A stretch of 64,000 bases of DNA, taken from NCBI GenBank assembly GCA_028532985.1, contig JANCIK010000003.1:3172001-3236000 (forward strand), in the 5' to 3' direction. The position numbers and the translations under genes were made by a program. The notes under the pieces were generated by a model. The model saw nothing but the letters and a program-made list of their open reading frames with translations, searched no databases and was not told the DNA's origin. Origin of the DNA: Stropharia rugosoannulata (Eukaryota > Basidiomycota > Agaricomycetes > Agaricales > Strophariaceae). This document shows positions 12,257-23,118 of this stretch, one piece after another (position 1 is the first letter of the stretch; every line of letters begins with the position of its first letter).

Positions 12257-14915
12257 CTACGTTCCATTGGCCTTGCTAGCTTTCTCGTCGACGAGCATTT
12301 GATACCTGCGCTGGACTTCATCGCTATGCCTCTGGTAAAACTCTTCCCAAGTCACTTCTGTCTTGCACGAAGCCTGGAGCAAAATCTATGAACGGATTAT
12401 ACAGGGCAGTATAAGCAAAACTAATCACCTGCGCTGTTAACTTTGCCCAAATAGCTTCCTCAGTCTCTGTTTGGTCGTCATTACACTCTGCAAAGAAGTT
12501 CGATATAGTAACCAGATCATCTTCCAGCGTGGCCCTCGACGGTTCCATTTTCGCCACGGGTACAGGGATCTGCGCAATTGAGCCTTGCACAACTGGCGAA
12601 GGAGACTGGACATAGCGTGGAGGTTCCTGATATTGCTCTGACAGGAAAGGTTTGAAATTATCCTTTATAGCTGGCGATTGAGTGCTTGGTGTACTATCAC
12701 CCAAACTTTGTTGTTTCTGCTTTTTGCGATAGGCAATACCTGCTTTTTTTATCCAGTCGTCGAAATTGAATCCAGTAAGTGAAGCGAGATGGGTCCTCCA
12801 TGACTTCAAGGTGTGATGAGGCATCTGCACTTCCCCGGGTTAGTACAGTAAGTATGAAAAGATGCCACACGCTGCTTGCCTTTTTGTAGATGGCAGTACC
12901 GGCCGCACTCATTGATATTTCATGATTTCGTTCGACCAGTAGTTTCCCGTATGCTATGGCATACGCATTTTCTTCTTCTGTAAATCGGAAATGTCCATTA
13001 GTGCCGTGTAATACTTGTGTCCGTTCGCTAGGTGGTGTAGGTGACCTCGGACCGTTAGATTCGGTAGCTTCCCAGGACTGCGTCTTTTTGTGCTTGCCTG
13101 CGCTACGCTTAGGCTGTGACAGACTTTCAACTGATGGCTGGAGTATGGGGGTTTGAGGTTGAGACGATCGGTGTCGTTCCTTGTCTTCTCGCAATCTCTT
13201 GCGCCGTTCCATCTCTCTACGGCACTTTTCCACTCGTTTCCTTTCTTTCTCGTCCTCCTGCTGCTTTTTGATGGCCTGCTGAGTTACAATTGGGATATCC
13301 TCCTCGTCGGCATCTTCAGACTCCGGCTCATCCGGTGAACCCAATTTGACTGGGCGCCTACGCTTATTGTTGTTCGCGACAAACTCATACGCGTCTGTAT
13401 CAATTAGTTGTTGATGTTCTATGCAATCGGTAATGAACTTTGGCGAGACAGCAGGCTGCCCACCAGACTCGGCCATGGCAAGAAACCTTTCGTGCGCTGC
13501 TTTGTCTGATTTCGAGTTAGAAGGAGGGAAGAGTACAACATAATCAGCTTCTCCAACATTGGAAACGATAGCGCCTCCATTTTTCTAATAGAAAAAGTCA
13601 GATCGTGGCCTTCGAGAAGTTCAACAAAAGGATCTACCTTGATTGATTGCACGAGATTGAAGCGGTTGTGTCCACCCACTTGAACGAAAAAAGCTAAGGA
13701 ATCATCTGTCGATGTCGTAAATATTTTTTTCCCGCTGGACGATGGCCCCATGCTTAGACCATTACTCTTGTGGGAGCTGGACATAGCTTCTTGGAAGGAG
13801 CCAGACGATGTCTTGCGCCTTTTTGCAGGAGGAGAATCTGCCTTCTGCTTTCCCTTGCTATTGAGATACGACGTATGTTCCTCTGTAGATGGAATTGGAG
13901 GATAAGGAAGGACTTGCTCTCGAACTGGAGACACAGGTGGAGCTTGGGCTGATGGGAAAGCAGCCTGTGGAAATACCGATGGCACTTGAGGAAATAGTCC
14001 TTTGTTCATCAACGCGTCTTGCACTGCCAGCCAAAAAGGATTTGTCTGCATACTCGATTGAGGGTCTGCAAATGTAAACCCTGACTGGAACATAGGCAGC
14101 ATAGCAGCAGGGTTCATCACCATAGGTATTTGAGACGCAGGTGGAACTGTAGCAGAAGATAGTTGCTGCAGAAACTGAGCCATATTTGCCATATCCATGT
14201 TGAAAGGCGGTTGAGTAGGTGCTGGGGGGGCCTCGGTGGCCCTACTGGGACCAGCATTGGTAAGATCATGAGGTACTTTTGCAGCTTGACTTGCCGAGTA
14301 AGGGTAAGATATTTCGTTTGGATTTAAATGTGGATGGCCAGGCTGTACAGGTTTGACAGGCTCTACCGGGGTGTCGCGTGGTGTGGGCAAAGGACTTCTT
14401 ATGAGAATGGAACAAAGGCTTAGTTAACAGGTGTGCATGAGAAAGTTATGAACTGACTTTGCGATCTCATCATCACTCTCTTGATCCCCATCATCCTCGA
14501 TTGAACGCCCGTCGTCGATGAAAAGATAGCCTCCATACGCGTCTTCGCTGAGCAATGGCTTCCCCGAGGTAAAGCTTTTGTTAACCCAAGCAGAGTCTAG
14601 GACCACTTTATTCGCATCTTGCCCCCAATTACGGCCGAGTAGTCTGCCTGACGAAGACTCGGGATTGATGAGGATAATTTGAGCATCCTTTGGATCGCTG
14701 CGGATAGCTGCGCCATGTCTCTGAATAGTGAATTAGCCTGATAAATTCTAGTTACGGGATGATTCAGCAAAGAAAAGTACCTTTAACTTCCGCACGAGCT
14801 GCGGACGGTTTAAGATGTGGCTTGCCTCTGCGAAAACGGCAAGCGGGGAGCCATCAGAATTAATGAAAATATTGGCAGGCCCTTCAGAGAGCGGTGTGGG
14901 TGGAGGAGGTTCCAT
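12257..14915 (-). CDS. BRCT and Rap1-type Myb domain protein, probable telomere protein Rap1
   Basis: Six exons sum to 2376 nt, giving 791 residues (introns 14721-14780, 14398-14457, 13585-13637, 12825-12879, 12374-12428). Residues 15-100 resemble an N-terminal Rap1 BRCT (NIFINSDGSPLAVF, VLDSAWVNKSF). A long Pro/Gln/Ser-rich linker follows. A second BRCT-like segment lies near 360-455 (FFVQVGGHNRFNLVQSIK, ADYVVLFPPSN, AVSPKFITDCIE). Then come an acidic patch, a highly charged KER-rich coiled-coil-like run, and a Myb segment at about 579-645 (FRFTEEENAYAIAYGKLL, MPHHTLKSWRTHL) of the Rap1/TERF2IP kind. The C-terminus has TWEEFYQRHSDEVQRRYQ, possibly a further helical fold. Rap1 proteins act in shelterin at chromosome ends and in transcription. 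Having two BRCT-like modules is unusual, so an unrelated BRCT-Myb chromatin protein remains possible. The fourth intron uses a GC donor. Confidence 0.68.
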
Positions 14916-15317
14916 GCGCTCCTACAAATTCGAGCAAGAGATACTCGTTACTATTAGGAGCCTTCACCATCGTGGCCGCGCGCGACGTCACGGTCACGTT
15001 TCAACCAACTAACTGCCAACAAAAGTAGGCGCAATCAAACTGAATAATCACTCCATGAATCCTGCCAAAGCGATTATGTTTTACAGACATCTTGTGGATA
15101 ACCTGTCCATAAGGGACAATATATCTCCCAACACTTAGGGACATGTTATCTGCGCTTATCCCAACACCAAAATATAATGTACAGCGTGTCTTGCCACCGC
15201 GTTCTTCGCACATATCCTCATTTGACTTGAAATGCATGTTCAAAAGCTCGCATAAGTAGCATGGGCAAATGGGATAGAGAACATGATAATGCAGGTACGA
15301 AATACAAGAAGAGCCGT
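14916..15317. other. Spacer between Rap1-like 5' end and RPS16 3' end
   Basis: About 400 bp containing the Rap1-like promoter/leader on the minus strand and the 3' UTR of RPS16. No additional coding potential was found. Confidence 0.5.
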
Positions 15318-15862
15318 TTAACGGTAACTTTATAAAGAATTAGACACTTGTTGCAAATGTAAGGTTTCATGTTAACGCACCTCTTCTGTCTGCGGGCACG
15401 GGCACCATGACCACCAAACTTCTTGGGCTCCATCCGTCTGGGATCAGCGATCAGCAGAGTTCGGTCGTAGGCCACCAACTTCTTCTTCAGCTCCATGGCA
15501 CTGTAGGCGTCGATGTACTTGGCATAGTATGCAACGAGGGCCTTTGCAATGGCTTGGCGAATGGCGTAAACTTGCGAAGTGTGGCCTCCACCCTTTACGC
15601 GTACACGGATGTCAAGGGGAGCGAAGGACTCTTCGCCAGCAACCAGCACAGGCTCGTAAACCTTCAGACGGAGAATTTCAGGTTGAACGAGGTTGATGGG
15701 GGCACCGTTGATGCGGATAAGTCCACGTCCTTCCCGGGCATGCGCGACAGCGGTCGCGGTCTACTCCAGACTACACTGAATCGATATTTCTCTATCTTCA
15801 AAAAGACTGCAGCACACCTTCTTTTTGCCGAACGTTTGGACGGCCTTGACGGATGATGCCAT
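15318..15862 (-). CDS. rps16: 40S ribosomal protein S16 (uS9)
   Basis: Three exons give 144 residues, the normal uS9 length. The start [15 protein letters not shown] is followed by an intron (15761-15817), then [33 protein letters not shown] and the conserved [20 protein letters not shown]. The C-terminus [20 protein letters not shown] is completed by a second intron (15328-15380). That intron leaves only ten coding bases in the last exon and supplies KSYR, the universal uS9 tail that reaches the decoding site. If the intron is ignored the protein ends wrongly, so the tiny last exon is well supported. Acts in the cytosolic small subunit head. Divergent from mitochondrial uL4m. Confidence 0.95.
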
Positions 15863-16133
15863 TTTTAAGAATTCCTGGCGATTCTAACAAGTGCAAGAAT
15901 GAACTTCCGTGCAGCAGCGGGTCGTAACGGCGCCTACCTTGATCTTGAGGTCGTGGAGGGCAGCGCCGGCAATATTCCAGGGACCAGTCTGATTTGTGGC
16001 TTGATCAGCTATCCAGTTTCAATCGGAACTATCCGACGGCCCGCTGACTAAGCATGTTTCTTTCCGAACAGTCACCTGCTCCCGCGCCCACCCGGCTGCA
16101 GGCACCGCTGGCGACGAGGGCAAGCTGACCACC
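15863..16133. promoter_or_regulatory. Divergent promoter of RPS16 and mitochondrial uL4m, with a candidate RPS16 leader intron
   Basis: 271 bp separate the two start codons, so both transcripts must start here. On the minus strand, 15875-15937 has a GTAGGC donor and CGCCAG acceptor and would be a 63 nt intron in the RPS16 5' leader, a feature common in ribosomal protein genes. No expression evidence is available. Confidence 0.5.
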
Positions 16134-17112
16134 ATGCTTAGAAGGGCTGCTGCTAATGTAGATACGGGTTTCTCCCGCCGTTTCTGCGCTATCTGACAAC
16201 TCTATAGGTTTCTCGTGCCTCTGCATTGAAAAGAAGTCGCATTCCAAAAGGAGTGACACGACCACTTGTGAACGTAGACAAACGCAGACCTGTGGAAACA
16301 GCTGGTACGATCCTCTCAAGTAACTTGTAAATCTACTGATATATTATGCGTTAGCTGCTCCCATTGTTGAACCTGTATATTTATCTCTTACACCCTCGCT
16401 CAAAAGTGGCCGATGGGATGCTCCGGCAGCGACTAGCGTGGCCATTCTCGAGCCTACAGTGTTCAAACACCCCATAAGACGCGACATTCTCCACCTTTGT
16501 GTTACTCACTATCTTGATTCGCTGCGTCAGGGCTCTGCCAACACTAAAACACGCGGAGAAGTTCGTGGTTCAGGTATCAAGATTCGTCGACAGAAGGGTT
16601 CTGGTAAAGCTCGTCTCGGTGATGCCCAAAGTCCTATGCTCCGTGGTGGAGGTGTCGCTTTCGGCCCCAAACCGCGCGACTTCAGCACGAAACTTCCCAA
16701 GAAGGTGATAGAGATGGGAATGCGCGTCGCACTCAGTGCAAAGCTCAGAGAGCAAAGGCTTGGAGTCATGACAAGACTCTACTGGCCCGAAGCCAAAACC
16801 AGGACTCTTGCGAACAGAATAGACGAGCTTGGACTTCGGAAAACACTTTTTGTCAGTGGCGAACCTATCGTACATGAAGGACTTCGGCGTGCTATTCGCA
16901 ACATCCCTCTTGTAGACCTCACTACCGTCGACCAGCTCACCGTCTACGAAATCATGAAGAGCGATAGGATAATCTTCGATGTCAAGGCCGTCAAGTATCT
17001 GGAGGACTGGCTCAAGAAGCCTAATGTACCTGTGACTCCTGTTGAACTTCTGAACGAAAAGTCTCCTTCAGAAGTACCTGAACCCATTTCCGCACAATCA
17101 CTATCTGTCTAA
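16134..17112 (+). CDS. Mitochondrial 54S large-subunit ribosomal protein uL4m
   Basis: Three exons (introns 16158-16207 and 16305-16354) sum to 879 nt and 292 residues. ATG 16134 has a good context (ACCACC before it). The first exon encodes only MLRRAAAN, and the N-terminal 50 residues are basic (ALKRSRIPKG, NVDKRRP), as expected of a mitochondrial presequence. The core has the L4 signature: TKTRGEVRGSGIKIRRQKGS, KARLGD, AFGPKPRDFS and KLPKKVIEMGMRVALS. These bind 23S-type rRNA and line the exit tunnel. The C-terminal part (LTVYEIMKSDRIIF, VKYLEDWL) matches the end of the fold, followed by a short fungal extension. Confidence 0.93.
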
Positions 17113-17335
17113 TTTGATACCTCGTACATTCACAATGCTTTGTTTTTCATGCTCGTTGTTGCACATATTACCTTATTATTAATACTGGATAGCGCTTCTT
17201 GATGCGCCAATTACCCCCTCAACGAACAAAGAATTAACCACTAGCTAGCCGCAAGGCTTGAAAGCTACATGAACATAAGTACAGTATAAGTTGATCCCGA
17301 TGACCTACAACTTGCAAGCGCTCCCGTGTAATAAT

Positions 17336-18675
17336 TTACACACTGCTTGGGACAAACTCAACGTCTCCTATAAAAATTGATGATAGCTGTGGACAGGCTG
17401 TCCATATCGACTTTTCGATCGTGTGGGGAACATGTATTTGTGAGGAGATCGGACCTAATGACTTCTCGGGATTGCCTCGATAGTTCCATGCATCGAAAAC
17501 TAGCTCGGAAAGCTCGCTAAACTTTGACAATGTAGCTGCTAGAAATTTGAATGGCTACAGGGTAACATATGCATGAGTTCTATACATTGTATATGAAAAT
17601 GAAAAAAAAAATTACTTACGATTTCGCAATCTTCTCGAAGGTGAATGTGAAGAACTACTATACAGCTGAAGTTCTCCAATAAACTTTCCAAAAGTGTCTT
17701 GATTGCGGCTGCATTTGAGAAATCTGATAAGAAGATATAGAACTCAATATAGGTGCTTCGATGGGCTATTCTACTGCGAAATGTCCGGTGATTTTTGAAA
17801 GTTTGCCTAAGTTTGGTGACGAGCATTCCAGATTCATAGTCAGCCGAAGTCTCCGGGAAGAGAGTGAATGTATTCCACTGAAGTACATGGCCTTCACGAC
17901 CAAGTCCAAATATATTCGGCATAGAGATTTTGCTTTCCTCAAGCTGAAGGATCATCTCGATCATGTCGCTTGATATGTAAGCACGGTAAATCCCAACGGT
18001 TTCAAGACTGGGTTGGCTCTTGATAATCCTGACCAAGTCTAATATATAATCGCAGTAGAGGATACGCAGTCTAAAATGCTGAGCGCTGGCAGTGAGAATG
18101 ACCTGTGAGTACAACAATAATCAAAAGAAATCATGAGCAGTGTGCTGACCTTATAACATCATTCAAAGCAGCGAATGGTTCCAATTGTGAGGAATCATCA
18201 TCATCTACAGACCAACACGATATCTTCAGGTCATATAGCCCATGCATATTTTTGAGGGCTTTTGCCAGCGTATAAAGATGGGAAGCCTCCCTTTGGAATA
18301 CTTCTTGGTCTACCGTTCCAGGACTGTGATATTCCATGATCAAGCATCGTACCAGGCCAGCTTTGTGGGGGTTGTTTGATAGGGTCCGCAAGCAGGTCAA
18401 GGTTTGTTTATGAGCCGTGCAGATATGCACATTTTTGTATAAGAGCTCTTCTGCAGTTTCTGTCAAAGTTGAGTGAGTGCTCGAAAGTGCACTCAACCCT
18501 GACTTATCGCAGAAACCGATGATTGTTTGTTTTAGCTCGAACGGCAATTTCTGCAAACACAAATTATAAGAAAGTCTGGAACCAGTGCTATCGATTCCTA
18601 GAAGTTGAATCTTACTAGAAGCATAGGGCCTTTTGCGCTCAATAAATTAGTTGTCGAATGAGAGATTGTGTCCAT
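17336..18675 (-). CDS. F-box-like protein with LRR-type C-terminal region
   Basis: About four exons. The start is placed at ATG 18675 (MDTISHSTTNLL); the F-box-like segment follows across an intron at 18551-18615: MLLKLPFELKQTIIGF, LSALSSTHSTLTETAEELLY. Downstream are typical Agaricomycete F-box features: a CLRTL/MEYHSP block, then leucine-rich strands (QHFRLRILYCDYILDLVRII, SLETVGIYRAYISSDMIEMI) and an SKFSELSELVFDAWNY segment in the last exon, ending at 17336. Splice choices in the middle are uncertain: a GTCAGC donor near 18145 is paired here with GCCAG near 18087. F-box proteins are substrate adaptors of SCF ubiquitin ligases; the substrate is unknown. A start inside MLLKLPFE is an alternative. 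Confidence 0.65.
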
Positions 18676-19474
18676 GTGTCGGATGAAGTCGTGGTACAAG
18701 ATGACAGTTGTTGCCGCTGAAGCGCTGAGTTGAAATAGCCGACGGTCAAAGCTGCGTGTCAAATCTGATGCAACATGCAGCAGTTGAAACTTCACAACGG
18801 TAGCGGTATGTATACACTATGTTTCATAGCAAAGATGCATCACCTTCCGTAATGTTGTGATCAATGTCCTGTATCTCCTTCAATACGGATTTATTGCCAT
18901 TGAGAATTGATTGAGAAGAATTTCAGCAATGTCACGAATTGAGGAAGTGACCCTAATAACAGACAAAAGAACAAGGGGATCGATCTAGCCAGGAAGCAAC
19001 TACTTCAATGTAAGGCTCAATCAAACGATGAATAGCCATAGGCACGCAACGAAGCGTGGTATATATATTATGTACAAGTTCCGCCTCGCTACGCTGCGGC
19101 TTGGGGCGTACACAGTAAACAAAGTAGTATGTAAGTAATGTTGTAAAGCATTTGTAAATAGTATAATATGAAGCGTCACGGCACTGTTAGTAACGCGCCG
19201 CGCAATCAGCGCGCATTGGGCGCGCTGGCGCGCGCGGTGCTTATAGACTCATAAAGTGCCAGCCGCCGATTGGCCGCTGATGCAAAAGTTTGGCAAAAGT
19301 ACGATAGTAGTGCTACACACATAGCGTACTATATGTGATTGGTTTGGTTGGCGGTATCAGACCATTGCATTGCATTTCACCTCCTTTTGTCACTCCATAA
19401 CCAGCTCAAACCCAGGTCTGCATGCCGCGACTCCGTCAGCCAAACACCTACATACAAAAGCGTGTCATAATTAT
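18676..19474. other. Intergenic, AT-rich with a GC-rich hairpin block
   Basis: No gene seen. 19193-19240 is a sharply GC-rich island of GCGCGC steps in AT-rich surroundings. It contains a perfect 8-bp inverted repeat (CAGCGCGC at 19207-19214 and GCGCGCTG at 19220-19227) around a 5-nt loop. The rest holds only short chance frames. Confidence 0.5.
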
Positions 19475-20976
19475 AAAGATATGGGAGATTATTGAAGTAC
19501 ACATCAATCTAAGATAATACACCGCGATTAAAGGCAATTTGCAGTGATTTTAATCACGAAATGGGAAAGCTTAGATCTCGACCGTGCAGGATCACAGGAC
19601 TGGAAACTAATTACAAGGAATCCAGTCAGAATGTATCTGTAACCTATTCAAGATCACTCGTCTTGAAGAAAAAGAATCGAGAGCAGAATCTGTGGTTCAA
19701 AGACCAAGTGGCGAGGACACCCAACAGAAACAGATGGCAAAGCTTTACTTCGAAAGGGGGAACTCGTAGGTTTGACCGCTTCAGTGGGTGTCATCCCGAA
19801 AGCGAATTCAGTTTGACCGGTGAAACGCTTTCGGAGATATTGCTTTCCGAAAGTGGAGACTTCGTCAAATGGAAGTTTTATTTGGGTTTTCTAGTGAGAT
19901 TTGGTAGTAACAATATATGTACCTCAGAGAAATGGCCAAAGGAGACTAATGTATACTGATTTGTTGTTATACATACGACAGACAACCTATAAGAACCCGG
20001 AACGAGACAGAAAACTCGTAAGATAAACGGAGAAGCCCACCTACAGAAGAGACAAAAATGAACAAGTCGAGACAGAAAATCAGGAAAGATTCTTGTTGGA
20101 GACAAGTGAGTATGAGCTCACGATTGGTGTCTCTTCATCTTTGTCAGATAACGATGAACCACGACCACTAAATATATGTACAAGTTCAAATCAACATGTA
20201 GTTAGGAGAGGATAGGTCGAAATAAGGGTCGCTGGACAGAGGGTGTTGGTTCTAGAGTTCGTCAACAAGTTAACATGGAGAGCAACCTTAAAGACGACTC
20301 ACCATCGAAGTGTAGACGAATTACAGTGGGGAAATGGGAGAAGGGACTAGTCCCCAATTTGACGCGGCTAGCTACATAATAGGACATTGTTACACTAGGA
20401 GCTTGTCGATAAGGCGCATGACGCTAGCTTGATTGGAGTGAGTATGTGCGGACATGTATGATAATTGGAGGCGAATGACCGTATTTTTAAGCCATAAAGT
20501 ATTCACCGTCATTGAGCAGGTAGTCTCAAAATTCGTCATGCTTACTCTTCTGCATAAACAGATCCATCTACTAGGACGTCTCCCAGACAGACGCCTAGCC
20601 AGAGAAGCTACCAAAAATGAATAGGTGAGTAGAACTCCTTGCCACTCAAGTCTCTCAAGCAGCTAAGGCAGATATGACGGCGAAGATAATAGTGGCTTCT
20701 AGGGTAGGTGACATGGGTAGGGACAGCATGCAGATGGGGAGAAAATGAACGCGTGAATGCGAGGGGTGGAGAAGGGTAGTGAGATTGGTTCCTGACAATC
20801 ACAGGGTTGAAGACTTGAGCGTCGTCGCGGCCTGCAGTTCGAGATATCGGATCGAGGCCAACAACATAGCAAAAGGCGGGAACAAACAAGTCGTGACGGG
20901 CGAAGACCGTCGACAGTTCTTCAGTGTAGAACTTGCTGATCAAAATGATGAGGGTTAACAATACAGCAACGAACAA
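19475..20976 (-). repeat. Dispersed unclassified element, copy 1 (inverted relative to copy 2)
   Basis: The minus strand aligns by eye with the plus strand of 44390-46300 in collinear blocks. The shared blocks include TTGTTAACCCTCATCATTTT, GAAGAACTGTCGACG, GTCTGGGAGACGTCCTAG, the run around TCTACACTTCGATGGTGA, GACGAACTCTAGAA, TGAACTTGTACATATAT, TCTCCGTTTATCTTAC and ATCTTAGATTGATGT. The copies have diverged by many substitutions, and copy 2 carries extra sequence. Weakly protein-like frames on the minus strand (20608-20976) are matched in the other copy with indels, so any ancestral ORF is broken. No reverse transcriptase, transposase, LTR or terminal repeat was recognised. An intact ORF on the opposite strand at 19561-19959 lies within it and is probably fortuitous. 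Confidence 0.72.
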
Positions 20977-21839
20977 AATTCATTTCACCCGTTTTAATTT
21001 TCGAAGTCGTCGAGGAGTCAGAGTGCACGTACAGGCGCAGTCGAACGTGATCGCATTCATTTCTGATCATATGAAAGCAGGCCTTCGTGCCGGTTGGCAA
21101 TTGCAACTCGCCAGCCTGCCGTCGGTCGTCTCGCGTCCCGCGTCAGAGGCTAGAGCTGCTCGCCTTCGGAGTGGGTGCCCGCACATAGTCTGGGTCCAGA
21201 GTGGAGGTACCCATATTTGAACCAGCGCGAGGCTCGAGCTAGCCACTTAAAAATGGACAAGCATGCTGTGGATGTGCGGGACCATGACTGAGCTCACTGG
21301 TATCCTTCGATCGTCTTGCATCTAAGGTCGGAGTGCGAGCAGGTGCGAGCGCTGTCAGGTGGTGCCGCCACCCCGGATCCTGCTTGGACTGGGTGTCAGC
21401 GCGACGTAGCGTAGCATCGACGCCCTTCGGCCTGCAGGTCGTGCTCGTGAGTGGGAGTAGATGTATACAATGTCTGTATAAGCGGAGTCTGTAAGCGAGG
21501 AAGGCTGCAAGCGCGACATGCGGGGTTGTTGTTGCGAGACTGTTATATAAGTGTGGTATGAGTGCGAAGCGGAGAGTGGCAAGTCCAAGGCAAGCCAGGG
21601 GGTCGACGCGGACGGAAGACGGAGTGGTTGCCCGGACCCTGGGCCGGGAAGCATGACTAAAGGCAGACGTGGTTCTAAACATAGTTCCATGGGCTACGGT
21701 ATTAACTGAGACGAGTCCTTATGCTGCTTGCAAGCTGCATGGGGTCTGCGCGTTTCTGTAGTGGATTTCTATTCAGAAGTAAGTGTGTACATATAGGCTT
21801 ACACAGAAAGAGGAGTAGCTGAATCTGCGGTATGGTTAC
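20977..21839. other. Spacer without recognisable gene
   Basis: GC-richer than the repeat next to it. Open frames at 21239-21690 on the minus strand overlap each other in two frames and show no domain. I cannot assign any function. Confidence 0.4.
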
Positions 21840-22280
21840 CCATTAGAGACAGTTGGAGAATCATGTCAGGGACAGGTTGCGTCCGGGGGGGAGCATCTGC
21901 GCCGACACCGTCATTGACAGGCTGAGGGGAAAGCTGCCCCTTATACATATGTGGCCGTACGCAACGAGGAAGATTCTCATGCCATGTAGAGCCCATCACC
22001 ACCCTCGTGTTCGCAAGCGTAGTGCCTGCCGCGCCCATAGTAACTAGGAAGCTGCTGGAAGACCACAAATGTACGCGGCAGGCGGCGGGGTCACTGAGGG
22101 TCGCTGTCTGCACGTACTCATTACCAATGTACTGCCCATGTCATGGGTAACCAGCGCGCTTGAGTTCCTGCTCACCGTACTCGCGGACACTGCTACATTA
22201 CAGCAGCAGCACCAACAACAACAGCCCTTGCTCTCCCTAACCCACACGCTGCGCACCGTCGACGCCCCGCTGAGTAACTA
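21840..22280 (-). pseudogene. Decayed fragment of the mucin-like membrane protein gene (parent at 56 kb)
   Basis: The minus strand translates near 21800-22113 to MGAAGTTLANTRVVMGS and neighbouring GVGADAPP. These match MGAAGAALANTGAGAVMGP and ANDAGADA in the cytoplasmic tail of the gene at 55946-59888. At DNA level the plus strand around 21985-22040 aligns with 56755-56810, and similarity continues to about 22280 against 56930-57090 (CCCATGTC, GCGCTCGAGT-like blocks, the CAGCAGC/CCCAC run). Stops and indels break the frame, and the ectodomain, membrane segment and C-terminus are missing. It therefore looks like a duplicated, eroded piece rather than a gene. Confidence 0.6.
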
Positions 22281-23118
22281 GCATACTAACAAGAACGGGA
22301 GGACAGCGGTGATAAGCACGGTACCGCTATGACCGCGGAAATAGCCGTTTCAGCATCCTGCGCATTAAGCGCCCGTTAAGCGCCCGCCTCGAGGTTCCGA
22401 CAATATCTCGATATTGGAGAAACCGGTTGACTGGCTGACTGGCTGGTCGGCAACCCTCGGCCGGGATAGTCAATCGCGCATTGCCGTAGCCCCTGTGGTG
22501 TTTGCTGCCCAGTGCCAATGTTAACGAAGTTGGTTCAACGCGCCACCCACAGACGTCTGACAATAAACTTAATGTATATATCCCATAGTCACCATTATAA
22601 GCAACAGCACAGCTATAATTTGGCAGACATTTTCAAGCACCTCCATGCCTCAAATATCCGAGCATCTAGGTTCCACACGCGCTGCACAGTTCATGAAACT
22701 CCGATACACTCCGTGCAGACAGGTAAAAAGACAATTAAAAAATGGGACAATTAGGAACAGATTCATTGTGGTTACAGGGTACATATGGCATATAAAGGAT
22801 GTAATAAGTACAGGACAATAATAAATACACTACACATTCATTTCACCCCCGTTTCTGTGTCCCCTTTCGAGTCCCAGTTACATCCCCGCTGTGTACAGCG
22901 TCCGGGAGTGGCGCATTCTTGTCTCGCTTGCGCCTCACTTTTATTTTCATTAGGTGTTGTTTGTAGGTTGGTTAGACGCCATGTGGAGCCACCTCGCACA
23001 CTTACGCGCTCATAACGAGCACAAGTATACATATCAGCGGTCCCCAGTGTCAAGTCTCAACTAGCCAGATATATTCGAACTTTCCATATCTATAATTAAA
23101 ACAGAAGCTACCGTGTAC
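22281..23118. other. Spacer before DUF6535 copy A
   Basis: Contains a short direct repeat TTAAGCGCCCG (near 22364-22385) and the 3' UTR of the DUF6535 gene. No coding region was recognised. Confidence 0.45.

Noticed and set aside
19561..19959. 132-codon ATG-initiated plus-strand ORF
   Set aside because: It lies antisense within the dispersed element and is not preserved in copy 2. No domain is recognisable.
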